A stretch of DNA of 64,000 nucleotides from Petunia secreta (Eukaryota > Streptophyta > Magnoliopsida > Solanales > Solanaceae), in the NCBI GenBank assembly GCA_029990175.1, contig JARKIP010000033.1, positions 17,343,001 to 17,407,000 on the forward strand, read 5' to 3'. Both the position numbers and the translations under genes were made by a program. Under the pieces are notes generated by a model that saw only the letters and a list, made by a program, of their open reading frames with translations, was not told the origin of the DNA and did not search any database. This document shows, in pieces, positions 22,760 to 34,600 of the stretch. The stretch's first letter is position 1. Each line of letters starts with the position of its first letter.

Positions 22760-22925
22760 GGGTTGCACGCCGCAACAGTATAAATATATGGACCGGGTTG
22801 CACGTCGCAGCGGTATAAATATATGGATCAGGTTGCACATCGCAGCAGTATGAATATATGGATCGGGTTGCACGCCGCAACAGGATGAATATATGGATCG
22901 GGTTGCATGCCGCAACAGGATGTAT
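22760..22925 (+). repeat. 35-bp tandem array with TATA-like motifs in LTR A2 (5 units)
   Basis: Units start at 22760, 22795, 22830 and so on. Each has GGTTGC-ACGCC-GCAAC (an inverted repeat) followed by TATAAATATATGGA or a variant. Five units here, four in A5 (39684-39815), none in A1, A4 or the inverted copy. Confidence 0.9.
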
Positions 22926-23582
22926 TTCTGATTGTTGATGTATTCGGGATACCTATATGTTTTGGTTATCTTACGTTCCTGGTTGTTGATGAGTTTGTCA
23001 TCCCATACATGTTTCTAGTTATTATCTGGCTCTTCCTTTTTATAATTTAAATAAAAGGAATTTGGTTTATCTGTTTCTCCTCCCTGGCTAGCTATCCTAT
23101 TCTTTGAGGTGGCTAGTCTGCCCCACTTATTGAGTCCTTTTGAGTCACCCTTGTTTGTTGTTTGTTTCTTGTCTATCTATTTCATTTCGGCAGGTTCGCT
23201 CCAGGATTGAGTTCGCCACGTTGTGATGGAGCGAAGACGACTTCAGCTGTCAGGGTGAGCCAGCTTTTATTCCGGATGGCCACCAGGTTAGTGGTTATTA
23301 TTTCAGCTGCATTTTGCTCCCTTCAGGAGGTATCTGTCTTCTTTTTTTACTCTTAGATGTCTAGTCTGGATAACTCTAAACCTAATATGTTGGGTAGTCA
23401 GCTGTAATTTCTTTTGTACAACTTAGAGGTATCAGTATGTCTTTGTTTTTTTTCTAAGTCTTGTCTTTATTTATGAATTATTATATTTATTTTTCTAATT
23501 TAATAGGTAAGGGTTCACCCGACGTGTCTAGGGGAGGATGTCGGGTGCCCGCACGGCCTAACCGGATTTCGGGTCGTGTAAG

Positions 23583-23596
23583 TTGGTATCAGAGCC
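23583..23596 (+). other. Primer binding site, tRNA-iMet type
   Basis: TTGGTATCAGAGCC two bases after the LTR end. It is complementary to the 3' end of initiator tRNA-Met, the standard primer for plant Tekay/Del elements. Confidence 0.85.
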
Positions 23597-23639
23597 CGGT
23601 TTAGAGTCTATCCAGACTAAGACAGTGTCTATTAGAGTC

Positions 23640-25026
23640 TCGCTGATGGGTACGTAGACGTCCGTACTTATCTACGAGAGGCTATGATGGCATTTAGGAA
23701 GTTTCACTTCCTTCTTTTCTAATCGTGTGTCGGTCTAGGATGCAAAAGTATTTTCGCTAATTCCTTCGTGGTAATTGTGAACCGTCGTGCGACAAATTAG
23801 CAAACGGTATGAGTTCAAGATGAAGAAGTCTAGCCTGGGGCTGGCACTTACGAAGCCCTGAGAGTTTTGATCGTGCTGACGATCTAGTTATGGAGGTCCC
23901 AACTGTACGAGCTCGTAATGGGCAAGGGAGCAGGGCCTTGTGGTTTCCTTGGTTCTCTACGATGCTTTTATGAGAATCTTGGCGATACAGATACCGCAAG
24001 AACCTATTATTCGCTGGCAGCCTATCAGGTTGCCGCATGTGCAGACGTTCGGTCTCAGGGAGCTCCTATTCCGGTTCTTAAAATTGATGCAGTAAATTGT
24101 GTTCCGGAGACAGCATGTGTTGTGCCTCTAGTTATTCTGGCTGGTTAGTTAGCCTGAGTAATGGCTCGGTCTGAGTGTCCGAAGAGGTTGCATTATTTTA
24201 CGCGGTTGAACCTTCTGACATTCTTAAGCAATGCATCAAATAAACCTCGCGATTCTTTTTAAAATAAAATGATGTCAGTGTATCCTTCAAGCTCTTGATT
24301 ATATCGAGCGGTATGGTGTTGATTATTCTTCTTTCCAGTTTCAGGGGTCCAGCCTTGAATTGATGAGCTGCTCTCTTATTAGCTGACTTGTTCGGTTTTT
24401 TCTTCTAGATTCGTGGAAAAGTTCCTTTCGAGTAGCGAGCGAGATGAAAAGTGTTGCCACTGTGAGTGGGTTGGACAGGGTAGCCTGTCGGATAGCCTAT
24501 TGGTATTTCAGAATATGAGATTGAATTCTATAAAATGGTTGAATATCCATTAGAACGAGTCCATGAACCTTCTGAGAATTTTCAAAGATTTATTGCTGAC
24601 CTTTCTCCTTCCTAGAGATCCCCAATGCTCGAGAGATTGAGGTCGGGATTTCATTTGATGTTGTTGTTGATATTGTTCGAAGGTACGAGGCATACCATAA
24701 GTTAGAGTGGGAAGATGTAGAGCGAGAGAGCAAGAGATCCCGTGGCCCTAGTGGGCAACCACAGTATCTCATTTGGAGGTAAGAGTTCTGATTATTTTTG
24801 GAGGTCACCATCCAGGTTATCTCAGCTTGCAGAGTGTAATTCTCAAAGTACGCAGGTAGTTCGTCAAGATCAGAGTCAGTTTTCTCTTTGTAGCTATCAA
24901 TAATCTGTCTAGTTTCCATTTTTAGCGAAAAGGGTGTTATCACTGTCATGAGTCTGGTTATCCTTTGAGGAATTTTTCCTTACTTCGGCAAGCAGACAGT
25001 CTTCTTTTCTCTCATAATTAGGCACC
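23640..25026 (+). pseudogene. gag N-terminal part, family A outer element, decayed
   Basis: Fragments in shifting frames match the family B gag: near 24190 the LHYFTR region, near 24650 REIEVGISFDVVVDIVRRYEAYHKLE, then ERESKRSRGPSG. At 24934-24972 is a zinc-knuckle relic reading CYHCHESGYP, where the CX2C pair survives but the H and last C are changed. Multiple stops and frameshifts. The sequence ends at TGCGC where the inverted LTR begins; the remainder of this gag resumes at 35218. Confidence 0.82.
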
Positions 25027-25031
25027 TGCGC
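25027..25031. repeat. TGCGC duplication, left side of the nested insertion
   Basis: TGCGC immediately precedes the inverted LTR end TGACACGACC. The matching copy is at 35218-35222 after LTR A4. The uninterrupted paralogous gag at ~30022-30038 shows the unoccupied site. Confidence 0.7.
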
Positions 25032-28000
25032 TGACACGACCCGGAATCCGGTTAGGCCGTGCGGGCACCCGACATCCTCCCCTAGACTCGTCGGGCGAAC
25101 CCTTACCAATTAAATCAGGAAAATAGATATAACAATTCACAAATAAGGACAAGACTTAAAAAAAAAACACAGACATACTGATACCTCTAAGCTGTACAAA
25201 AAAAAAACAGCTGACTACCCAACATACTTGGTTTAGGGCTATCCAGACTAGACATCTAAGAGTACAAAAGAAGACAGATACCTCGTGAAGGGAGCAAAAT
25301 GCAACTGAAATGATAACCAATAAACTTGTGGCCATCCGGAATAAAAGCTGGCACACTCTGACAGCTGAAGTCTTCGCTCCTTCACAATGTGGCGAACTCA
25401 ATCCTGGAGCAAACCTGCTGAAACGAAATAGATAGACAAGAAACAAACAACAAACAAGGGTGATTCAAAAGGACTCAATAAGTGGGGCAGACTAGCCACC
25501 TCAAAGAATAGGATAGCTAGCCAGGGAGAAAAGAAACAGATAAACCAAATTCCTCTTATTTAAATTTTTAAAAGGCAGAGCCAGATAACAACCGGAAACA
25601 CGTATGAAACCATAAACTCAACTAGGGATACGAGCAAGAAACATATCAACAATTAAGCAATGCACATATAAGCAGGACAGTAGTTATGTACCACAAGTTT
25701 ACACAATGGTATGAAATGAAATGAAACGAAATGAGATGAAATGAAATGAAGTGAAATTTGATGCCAAGGGTCACATGTGCCCGCCATCCCATATCGAAGC
25801 GGAATACTCCTGCATTCGAGGGGAATCCAATCTGATAATCAACTGGAGCGGAATACTCCTGCTCCTGGGGCGGAATACTCCTGCACCCGATATAATGTAA
25901 AACTGAGGCGGAATACTTCTGCGCTCTTCTGGGGCGGAATCCTCCTACCCTCAATATGATACAATGAAGCGGAATACTCCTGCTCCTGGGGCGGAATATT
26001 CCTACCCTCAATATGATACAATAGAGCGGAATACTCCTGCACCCAATATGATATGCAATGTAATGCATATGAATGATATATAATGCATATGAATGCAATG
26101 TGATGCAATCATAACCCTTCACCGGCGCGGGACTCTCATCGACAGCCGGGAAGTGGATGCCAACTCACAGCCAGAGTACAATGCTCAAATCCCCAATGCA
26201 ACACCAACAACAGGACATAACATATAATATATAATGTAAATCCAAAGCTAAGGCGTAATGAGTACGCCTATCGGCAGCTACACACGTAAAGAACACGTGG
26301 TAGAAAATCCACGAGGCCAGGTGCCTCAAAAGAAATGGATATAAACACTTACCTTGTTACAAATTAGCACAGTTACTCAACAACAGCTTTATCCTTTGGA
26401 TTCACTGTCAAACGATCCTGCTGTATTCAATAAGCAGAAAACGATATCAAATAGGGCTAAAGGCTTTATTCCTCACATCTTAAGGCAATCCGGTTAGGAA
26501 CCTGATACTCACGCGACTGGACTGTGTGTCCAATGTCCAACCTCTATGGGGTACACCAAATAACACATAACATGATCACAATATAAGTATAAGCATGTAT
26601 GAGGCATGACACATGTGGCAACAATAGATATGGACTCAAAGGAATGAGAAAAAAACTCTGGATAGAATTATAGACATAACCTAGAACTCAGAATTTGTTC
26701 AACTCTTTGAATTTCTATAAAAATTTCGGCAGAGTTTCCCCTGAAACTGGATGATCCGCAAAAACAGAACCAAGACTATACTATACACGGGAATGGATAC
26801 CCGGATAAACTGATAACATAAACATGTTAAATGGATAACAAGATGAGACAACTGGATGAAATAACAAATCCGCAGATATAATGTCTGGGCAGCACTACTG
26901 TCCTGCCTTTCGACCTAATTTTCAGAGTGTATATCAAAGATATTGACTTCATGGTCTTCATGAAAATTGTAGATATATGTCTTAGGATTCTGAGGATTCT
27001 TAAATCATCTTAATATCAATTTTGTACAAAGAGTTATGATCAATATACTAACAGCTGTTCAAAGATCAAAATGATTTTTCAGATTTTGAAACGTTTTGTC
27101 TTGCTGATTCGGATGTCTTTCACCTTGGATTTTCGTACCAAATTAAGTATATACAATATTTCCTTGATACCATACAAGTTTCTCACAAGAGACACTAATT
27201 TTAGAACTAGGAAAATCTTCAAAAGCTAAAAGATACATGCCTTGCCAAAAGAAATATTTAGTCTTACATACCTTTGATGTTTCTTGCTTCTAAATCTTGT
27301 TTCCTTTGAATTCCACACCTTCTAAAGCTTAAAAAAGCTATAATACAGCATTTAGGCACTTTACTTAGCTATGAAGTAATTCTAAAACTCAAGTATAGAC
27401 GAAATTGAAGGTGGCATAACGTTACCTTAATCACGTAGAGCGTTTTGACGCAATCCGTCTTCAATTTCGAGTTAAGATTGATGTTGTTTCTTCAAAATCA
27501 TAAAAATTTATTTCCAACTCAACAAAGAGTTGTTTATGTCGTGAGGTTTCTGGAAAATGTCGAGAAAGAGAAGGTTTTTCTCTTTTATACTAAAACATTT
27601 CATTTCTAGCCCCCTTTTGCACTTATGTCTCTTTTTCTGGCCTAACTTCTCATGCTCATATCTTTTTATCCATAAGTTTTATGAACAAACCGTCAAAAGT
27701 GTTGGAAACTACACTCCAAGACCTTCTATTTGGTATATGATATGTCCCCAAAAGACCTCATATAACGCACGAAATTAATCACTGAAAAAGCTTCGTTACA
27801 AGGCAATTCCTTTGTCAGTTTTTCCGCAACTTAAATCGATTTTTCCCAAACTTTATATTCAAAATATAAACATCATATATGGTTATATTATGACTTTAAA
27901 CTTACTTAAATCATTCTTAACATGTCATTAGAAGGATATAACTTACTTTAGACATACAGGGTGTAACAATCTTCCCCCATTAGGAACATTCGTCCTCGAA

Positions 28001-28407
28001 TGTTAAATGAAGTACGTAGAAGCATTAAGCAGCGATCTATGACATACTTGTAGTAGTGAAGAGATGTGAAATGTCAAATTATTTAAATTTCGGCATTTTA
28101 GCGGAAGCTAGCCGAACAACCTCGAAATTCACTTTCGAAAAAGCACAAAAGTCACAAATAATCATACGAACCTAATGGCGCTTTCCGATTTTGAATCGGA
28201 GCTCGTTCACCAAAACCGAGCTCGAAAATCTCTTTTTTGTATTTATCGACAATAAAAACTGAAACCTTCTTTCGATGCCTAGCAAACGAGGTCTGATTTA
28301 GCTTAAATTTTTACAGACAGGTCCTAGCGGACATTACGAAGTTTTTAAAATTATCGGCACGCCAATCGGAATCCTAATTTTCGAAACGACTAACCAAGGT
28401 CGTTTCA
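25032..28407 (-). mobile_element. Family A LTR, inverted copy
   Basis: Minus-strand LTR of 3376 bp, from TGAAACGACC at 28407 to GGGTCGTGTCA at 25032, with both canonical termini intact. It includes the nested second cassette (27985-28004) and lacks the 35-bp array and the A1/A4-specific segment. It abuts gag plus TGCGC on the left and only five bases of PPT (TTCTC) on the right. Confidence 0.9.
25796..26045 (-). repeat. Tandem 'gcaggagtattccgc' array in inverted LTR
   Basis: Reverse-complement version of the LTR array, about nine units in the A1/A4-like order. Confidence 0.88.
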
Positions 28408-28412
28408 TTCTC
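28408..28412. other. Junction between inverted LTR and plus-strand LTR tail
   Basis: TTCTC is the reverse of the last PPT bases (GAGAA). It is directly joined to the tail of a plus-strand A LTR ('aagaggtatcag'). Confidence 0.75.
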
Positions 28413-28580
28413 AAGAGGTATCAGTATTTCTGTGTTTTTTTTTTTTTTTTTTTTAATTCTTGTCCTTATTTGTGAATTGTTATATCTATTTTCCTGATTT
28501 AATTGGTAAGTGTTTGCCCGACGAGTCTAGGGGAGGATGTCGGGTGCCCGCACGGCCTAACCGGATTTCGGGTCGTGTCA
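28413..28580 (+). mobile_element. Family A LTR copy A3, last 168 bp only
   Basis: Matches the extreme 3' part of the other LTRs ('gaggtatcagtat', T-run, 'gcccgacgagtctaggggagg', GGGTCGTGTCA). It is followed directly by a tRNA-iMet PBS. It is the truncated 5' LTR of the nested copy. Confidence 0.9.
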
Positions 28581-28581
28581 G

Positions 28582-28595
28582 TTGGTATCAGAGCC
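28582..28595 (+). other. Primer binding site, tRNA-iMet type
   Basis: TTGGTATCAGAGCC directly after the A3 LTR end. Confidence 0.85.
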
Positions 28596-28639
28596 CGATT
28601 TAGAGTCTATCGAGACTAAGACAGTGTCTAGTAGAGTCT

Positions 28640-30240
28640 CGCTGATGGGTACGTAGACGTCCGTCCTTATCTACGAGAGGCTATGATGGCATTTAGGAAG
28701 CTTCACTTTCTTCATTTCTGATCGTGCGTCGGTCTAGGATTCAAAGTATTTTTGTTAATTCATTAATTCCTTCGTGGTAATTGTGAACCCTCGTGTGACG
28801 AATCAGCAAACGGTATGAGTTAAGAAGAAGCAGTCTAGCCTGGGGTTAGCACTGACGAAGCCCCGAGAGTTTTTGATCGTGCTGACGATCTAGTTACAGA
28901 GGTCCCAGCTATACGAGCTCGCGATGGGCAAGGGAGCAGGGCCTTGTGGTTCCCTTGGCTCTCTACGATGCTTTTACGAGAATCTTGGTGACGCAGATAC
29001 CGCAAAAACCTATTATTCGCTAGGAAACTTATAAGGTTGCTGCAGATGTGGACCTTCGGTCTCAGGGAGCTCCTATTCTAGTTCTTAATATTGTTGCAGT
29101 AAATTGTGTTCCAGAGGCAGTATGATTTGTGCCTCTAGTTATTCTGGCTGGTTAGTTAACCTGAGTAATGGCTTGATCCGAGTGTTGGAAGAGGCTACAT
29201 TATTCTACTCGATTCAACCTTCTAACTTTCTTAGAGTAAGCATCAAATAATCCCTCTGTAAGTTTCTTTTTTTTTTAAATAAAATAATTCCAGCGTATCC
29301 TTCAGGCTTTTGATTATATCAAGCGGTATGGTGTTGATTATTCTTCTTTCCAGTTTCAAGGTCCAGCCCTGGATTGGTGAACTGCTCTTTTATTAACTAA
29401 CTTGGTTCGGTTTTTCTTCTAGATTTGTGGAAAAGTTCCTTTTGAATAGCGAGCGAGATGAAAAGTGTTGCCAGTTTGAGTGGGTTGGACAGGATAGTCT
29501 GTCGCTTAGCCTGTTGGTGTTTCAGAATATGAGATTGAATCTTATAGAATGGATGAATATGCATTAGAACTAGTCCATGATCCTTTCGAGAGATTCAATG
29601 ATTTATTGATGACCTTTCTTTTTCCTTGAGATCCCAGATGGCTCGAGAGATTGAGGTCGGGATTCCATTTGATATTGTTGTTGATATTGCCCGAAGGTAC
29701 GAGGCATACCATAAGTTAGAGCGGGAGAGCAAGAGATCTCGTGGCCCTAGTGGGAAACCATGGTACCTCATTTGGAGGTAAGAGTTCTGATTATTTTGGG
29801 AGGTCACCTTCCAGGTTATCTCAGCTTGTGTCACGTGATTCTTAGAATGCGCCAGTAGCTCGTCAAGATCAGATTCAGTCTTTTCTTTATAGCTATCAAG
29901 AATCTGTCCAGCTTCCATTTTCACTGAAAAGGTGTTATCATTGTCGTGAGCCTGTCATTTTTGGTGGAGTTCTCCCTTAGTCCGGCAAGTAGGCAATTGT
30001 CTTTTCTCTCGTTATCAGGCATCTGCGTGTCACAGGGGATTTCATTTAGATCTCAATCAGTAAAAGAAATGCCACCATCCAATAGAGGTTGAGAGTGTGG
30101 TGGCAGTGGTTCTTCAGAAAGTGATTGTCAGGGTAGTGGCTCAGCTCAGCTGCAGAGGCATTTCTATAAACTGCTTGTCTAGCGGGATGCTGAGGTATCC
30201 GATATAGTAGACCCTGAGATTTCTTCTTCTCTTAAATGTG
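28640..30240 (+). pseudogene. gag, family A nested copy, decayed but uninterrupted
   Basis: Colinear with the split gag at 23640-25026 plus 35218-35410. Identifiable pieces are REIEVGIPFDIVVDIARRYE near 29650, ERESKRSRGPSG near 29730, and a knuckle relic CYHCREP from 29933. It then passes without a break through 'ggcatctgcgtgtcacaggggatttc' (30020-30046) into the C-terminal region. It is therefore the unoccupied version of the site used by the nested insertion. Many frameshifts and stops; not translatable. Confidence 0.82.
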
Positions 30241-31653
30241 AGTAAAAATTGATTCTTTTGATCGATCTGGAAATGATGTGTCTTATCATGTTTGGATGGT
30301 TTCCTTGGATGTCGTTTCTATTAAGAATCGGTTGCGGTAGAGGGGTGAGCTTCTGATATGATTTATTCCTGACATTTATGATGATCCTACTAGTTTATCT
30401 GGTTTAAATGCGAGAGATATGTGAGTGAGTATCGGTATTGTTTGCTTGGAATTTTGTTATGCCTCATTTTGTTATAATGTCAAGTCTGTCTACCTTTCTT
30501 TGGAACTCAGTGTCGGTAGGATGATGGGATTCTTATTTGTCACCAATAGAAAGTGTCATTGTTTCTTCCGGTGTAAAGTGGTTAGTAAGTAATACTCGAT
30601 CTGTGTGTCTCCTCTTGGTTCGAGACGCTAGTAGAGTCATGTTATTAGGCAAAGTTTGTCTCGGTATAAAAGGGTTTTCTGGTAAATTGTCAGAGTTTCC
30701 TTTTATAGTAAGGTTAAGTTGATATAGATGTCATTCCATAAAGCTTATTTAATGTCTATCTCTTCAATTGCGATTCTTTGGTTAGCTTGATTCGGAAGTA
30801 GTATAGCTCTGGGAGCCAAACAAATAAAAAGATGACCTTCTTGAAGCTCTAATCATTTCTATCCTCAGTCCATTGCCATCCCTTCTTTGTTCGGCACTGG
30901 TGAGCTTAGGCGGTCAGTAGCCTCTTGTGATGTTCCCTGTGTTGAGCCAGAATGCGTATCAAGGTGGCAGGGTAAGCACATGGTTGTTTTTCAAGGCTAC
31001 TAAGGGTAATGAGAGGTGTCATTTGACCTTTGATTTGATCCATCAGGCGGTGGTGCTTATAGAAAATGCATGGACTTGTGAACTCGAGAGTTGCAGCTGT
31101 TTGGCAACTCGAGAGTTGCAGCTGTTTGGCAACTCGAGAGAGTAATTTGGTAATTCAGGTCTGAGCCGCGTTCTCTACTCAGCTAAGTCTTCCTTAATCA
31201 AGCAAGTTGTGCGAGGATGACTATTTCTATTCAAATTATTTTTATGAGTTTATGCTCTAAATGGAGGAGTCTTCCTCGAATTGATGCCGAATCATATTAA
31301 ATCTCTAAGGCGTTGCTGAAGCATAAGCTAATTTTTTGTTTCATCGACCTGTTCTATATCGAAAGTATATCGACGAGGTGATTCGTTGGTGGAATCATGT
31401 TAGCTCATCAAGAGTTGCGTGTATCTTCATTTCGAAAATATAGAACTCTTCTCTCATGATTGAGAAAGGGTCAACTTAGTCCGAATAAGTTGGGCAATCA
31501 TGTTATCATATTATTCAGATATGTTTTATTCCAAGAGTTCGGTGTTCGTGTTATAATTCTGATTCTGCAATCATGAGATAATGTCCGTGGAGTAGCTTAT
31601 GAAGGTCGTGAAAGTTCTTTAGTTATCTGTGCAGAATTTTCTTTAAACTTAAG
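30241..31653 (+). other. Family A internal region without recognisable pol (nested copy)
   Basis: Colinear with 18541-19950. No RT, RNase H or integrase motifs. A local 26-bp direct duplication ('aactcgagagttgcagctgtttggc') occurs at about 31080-31131, seen here and not in the other copies. Confidence 0.6.
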
Positions 31654-31691
31654 CTCGTTCGAGGACGAACGAGAGTTTAAGTGGAGGAGAA
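31654..31691 (+). promoter_or_regulatory. Pre-PPT hairpin and polypurine tract before LTR A4
   Basis: Stem CTCGTTCG / CGAACGAG, loop AGGA (31654-31673), then AGTTTAAGTGGAGGAGAA up to LTR TG at 31692. Confidence 0.78.
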
Positions 31692-34600
31692 TGAAACGAC
31701 CTCGGTTAGTCGTTTCGGAAGTTAGAATTCCGATTGGCGTGCCGATAATTTTAAAAACTTCGTAATGTCCATTAGGACCTGTCTGTAAAAATTTGAGCTA
31801 AATCTGACCTCGTTTGGTAGACATCGGAAGAAGGTTTAAGTTTTTATTGTCGATAAATACAAAAAAGAGATTTTCGAGCTCGGTTTTGGTGAACGAGCTC
31901 CGATTCAAAATTCGAAAGCGCCATTAGGTTCGTATGATTATTTGTGACTTTTGTGCTTTTTCAAAAGTGAATTTCGAGGTTGTTCGGCTAGCTTCCGCTA
32001 AAATGCCGAAAGTTAAATAATTTGACCTTTCACATCTTTTCACTACTACAAGTATGTAAGAGATCGTTGCTTAATGCTTCTACGTACTTCATTTAACATT
32101 CGAGGACGAATGTTCCTAACGGGGAAAGATTGTTACACCCCTTATATCCAAAGTGACGTATATCATTCTAAAGATATGTTAAGAATGATTTAAGTGAGTT
32201 TAAAGTCACAATATGACCATATATGATATTTATATATTGAATATAAAGTTTGGGAAAAATCGGATTTAAGTTGCGGAAAAACCGACTAAGGAATTGCCTT
32301 GTAATGAAGCTTTTCAGCGATTAATTTCGTGCGTTATATGAGGTCTTTTGGGGACATATCATATACCAAATAGAAGGTCTTGGAGTGTAGTTTCCAACAC
32401 TTTTCACGGTTTTTTCATAAAACTTATGGATAAAAAGATATGAGCATGAGAAGTTAGGCCAAAAAAGGGACATAAGCGCAAAAGGGGGCTAGAAATGAAA
32501 TGTTTTAGTATAAAAGAGAAAAACCTTCTCTTTCTCGACATTTTCCAGAAACCTCACGACATAAACAGCTCTTTGTTGAGTTGGAAACAAATTTTTATGA
32601 TTTTGAAGAAACAACATCAATCTTAACTCGAAATTGAAGACGGATTGCGTCAAAACACTCTACGCGATTAAGGTAACGTTATGCAACCTTCAATTTCGTC
32701 TATAGCTTCAGTTTTAGAATTACATCATAGCTAAGTAAAGTGCCTAAATGCTGTATTATAGCTTTTTTAAGCTTCAACAGGTGTGGAATTCAAAGGAAAC
32801 AAGATTTGGAAGCAAGAAACATCAAAGGTCTGTAAGACTAAACCTTTCTCTTGGCAAGGCATGTATCTTTTAGCTTTTGAAGCTTTTCCTAGTTCTAATC
32901 TTAGTGTCTCTTGTGAGAAACTTGTATGGTATCAAGGAAATATTGTATATACTTAATTTGGTACGAAAATCCAAGGTGAAAAACATCCGAATCAGCAAGA
33001 CAAAACGTTTCAAAATCTGAAAAATCATTTTGATCTTTGAACAACTGTTAATGTATTGATCATAACTCCTTGTACAAAATTGATATTAAGATGATTTAAG
33101 AATCCCCAGAATTCTAAGACATATATCTACAATTTTCATGAAAACCATGAAGTCTATATCTTTGATATACACTCTGAAAATTAGGTCGAAAGGCAGGACA
33201 GTAGTGCTGCCCAGACATTCTATCTGCGGATTTGTTATTTCATCCAGTTGTCTCATCTTGTTATCCATTTAACATGTTTATGTTATCAGTTTATCCGGGT
33301 ATCCATTCCCGTGTATAGTATAGTCTTGGTTCTATTTTTGCGGATCATCCAGTTTCAGGGGAAACTCTGCCGAAATTTTTAAAGAAATTCAAAGAGTTGG
33401 ACAAATTCTGAGTTCTAGGTTGTGGCTATAATTTTATCCAAAGTTTTCTTCTCATTCCTTTGAGTCCATATCTATTGTTGCCACATGTGTTATGCCTCAT
33501 ACATGCTTATACTTATATTGTGATCATGTTATGTGTGATTTGGAGTCCCCCATAGAGGCTGAACATTGGACACACAGTCCGGTCCCATGGGTATCAGGTT
33601 CCTAACCGGATTGCCTTAAGATGTGAGGAATAAAGCCTTTACCCCTATTTGATATCGTTTTCTGCTTATTGAATACAGCAGGATTGCTTGACAGTGAATC
33701 CAAAGGATAAAGCGGTTGTTGAGTAACTGTGCTAATTTGTAACAAGTTAAGTGTTTATATCCATTTCTTTGGAGGCACCTGGCCTCGTGGATTTTCCACC
33801 ACGTGTTGCTTACGTGTGTAGCTGCCGATAGGCGTACTCATTACGCCTTAGCTTTGGATTTACATTATATATTATATGTTATGTCCTGTTGTTGGTGTTG
33901 CATTGGAGATTTGAGCATTGTACTCTGGCTGTGAGTTGGTATCCACTTCCCGGCTGTCGATGAGAGTCCCGCGCCGGTGATGGGTTATTATTGCATCACA
34001 TTTCATTCATATGCATTATATGTCATTCATATGCATTACATTGCATATCATATTGGGTGCAGGAGTATTCCGCTCTATTGTATCATATTGAGGGTAGGAA
34101 TATTCCACCCCAGGAGCAGGAGTATTTCGCTCCATTGTATTATATTGAGGGTAGGAGGATTCTGCCCCAGAAGAGTGCAGAAGTATTCCGCCTCAGTTTT
34201 ACATTTATCGGGTGCAGGAGTATTCCGCCCCAGGAGCAGGAGTATTCCGCTCCAGTTGATTATCATATTGGATTACCCTCGAATGCAGGAGTATTCCGCT
34301 TCGAGATGGGATGGCGGGCACATGTGAACCTTTGCATCAGATTTCACTTCATTTCATTTCATCTCATTTCGTTTCATTTCATATCATTGTGTAAACTTGT
34401 GGTACATAACTACTGTCCTACTTATGTGCATTACTTATTTGTTGATATGTTTCTTGCTCGTATCCCTAGTTGAGTTTATGGTTTCATACGTGTTTCCGGT
34501 TGTTATCTTGCTCTGCCTTTTCATAATTTAAATAAGAGGAATTTGGTTTATCTGTTTCTTTTCTCCCTGGCTAGCTATCCTATTCTTTGAGGTGGCTAGT

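Larger units (their letters stand above)
15510..23580 (+). repeat. Left copy of an ~8-kb duplicated LTR-internal-LTR block
   Basis: A1-gagC-internal-A2 is colinear and nearly identical with A4-gagC-internal-A5 (about 32390-40474). Landmarks are offset by 16871-16880 bp: the A1/A4 ends at 18345 and 35217, and the A2/A5 starts at 19990 and 36861. Both blocks share the LTR-into-gag junction, which is unlikely to arise twice. Confidence 0.88.
19990..23580 (+). mobile_element. Family A LTR copy A2 (5' LTR of outer element; also shared with the left duplicate)
   Basis: The 3.59-kb LTR starts TAAAACGACC (mutated TG) and ends GGGTCGTGTA, immediately followed by a tRNA-iMet primer site. It matches A5 (36861-40474) closely, including a 35-bp array absent from A1, A4 and the inverted copy. 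The start to about 20330 resembles the B LTR; a second hairpin-PPT-LTR-start cassette follows at 20391-20437; the distal part again resembles B. A2 is preceded by a PPT and followed by a PBS, so it serves two internal regions. Confidence 0.9.

Noticed and set aside
23583..23596. tRNA-Met-like sequence as an RNA gene
   Set aside because: Only the 14-nt complement of the tRNA 3' end is present, next to an LTR end: a primer site.
23918..24148. Short plus-strand frame as an independent gene
   Set aside because: Lies inside the decayed family A gag and shifts frame relative to the homologous protein.
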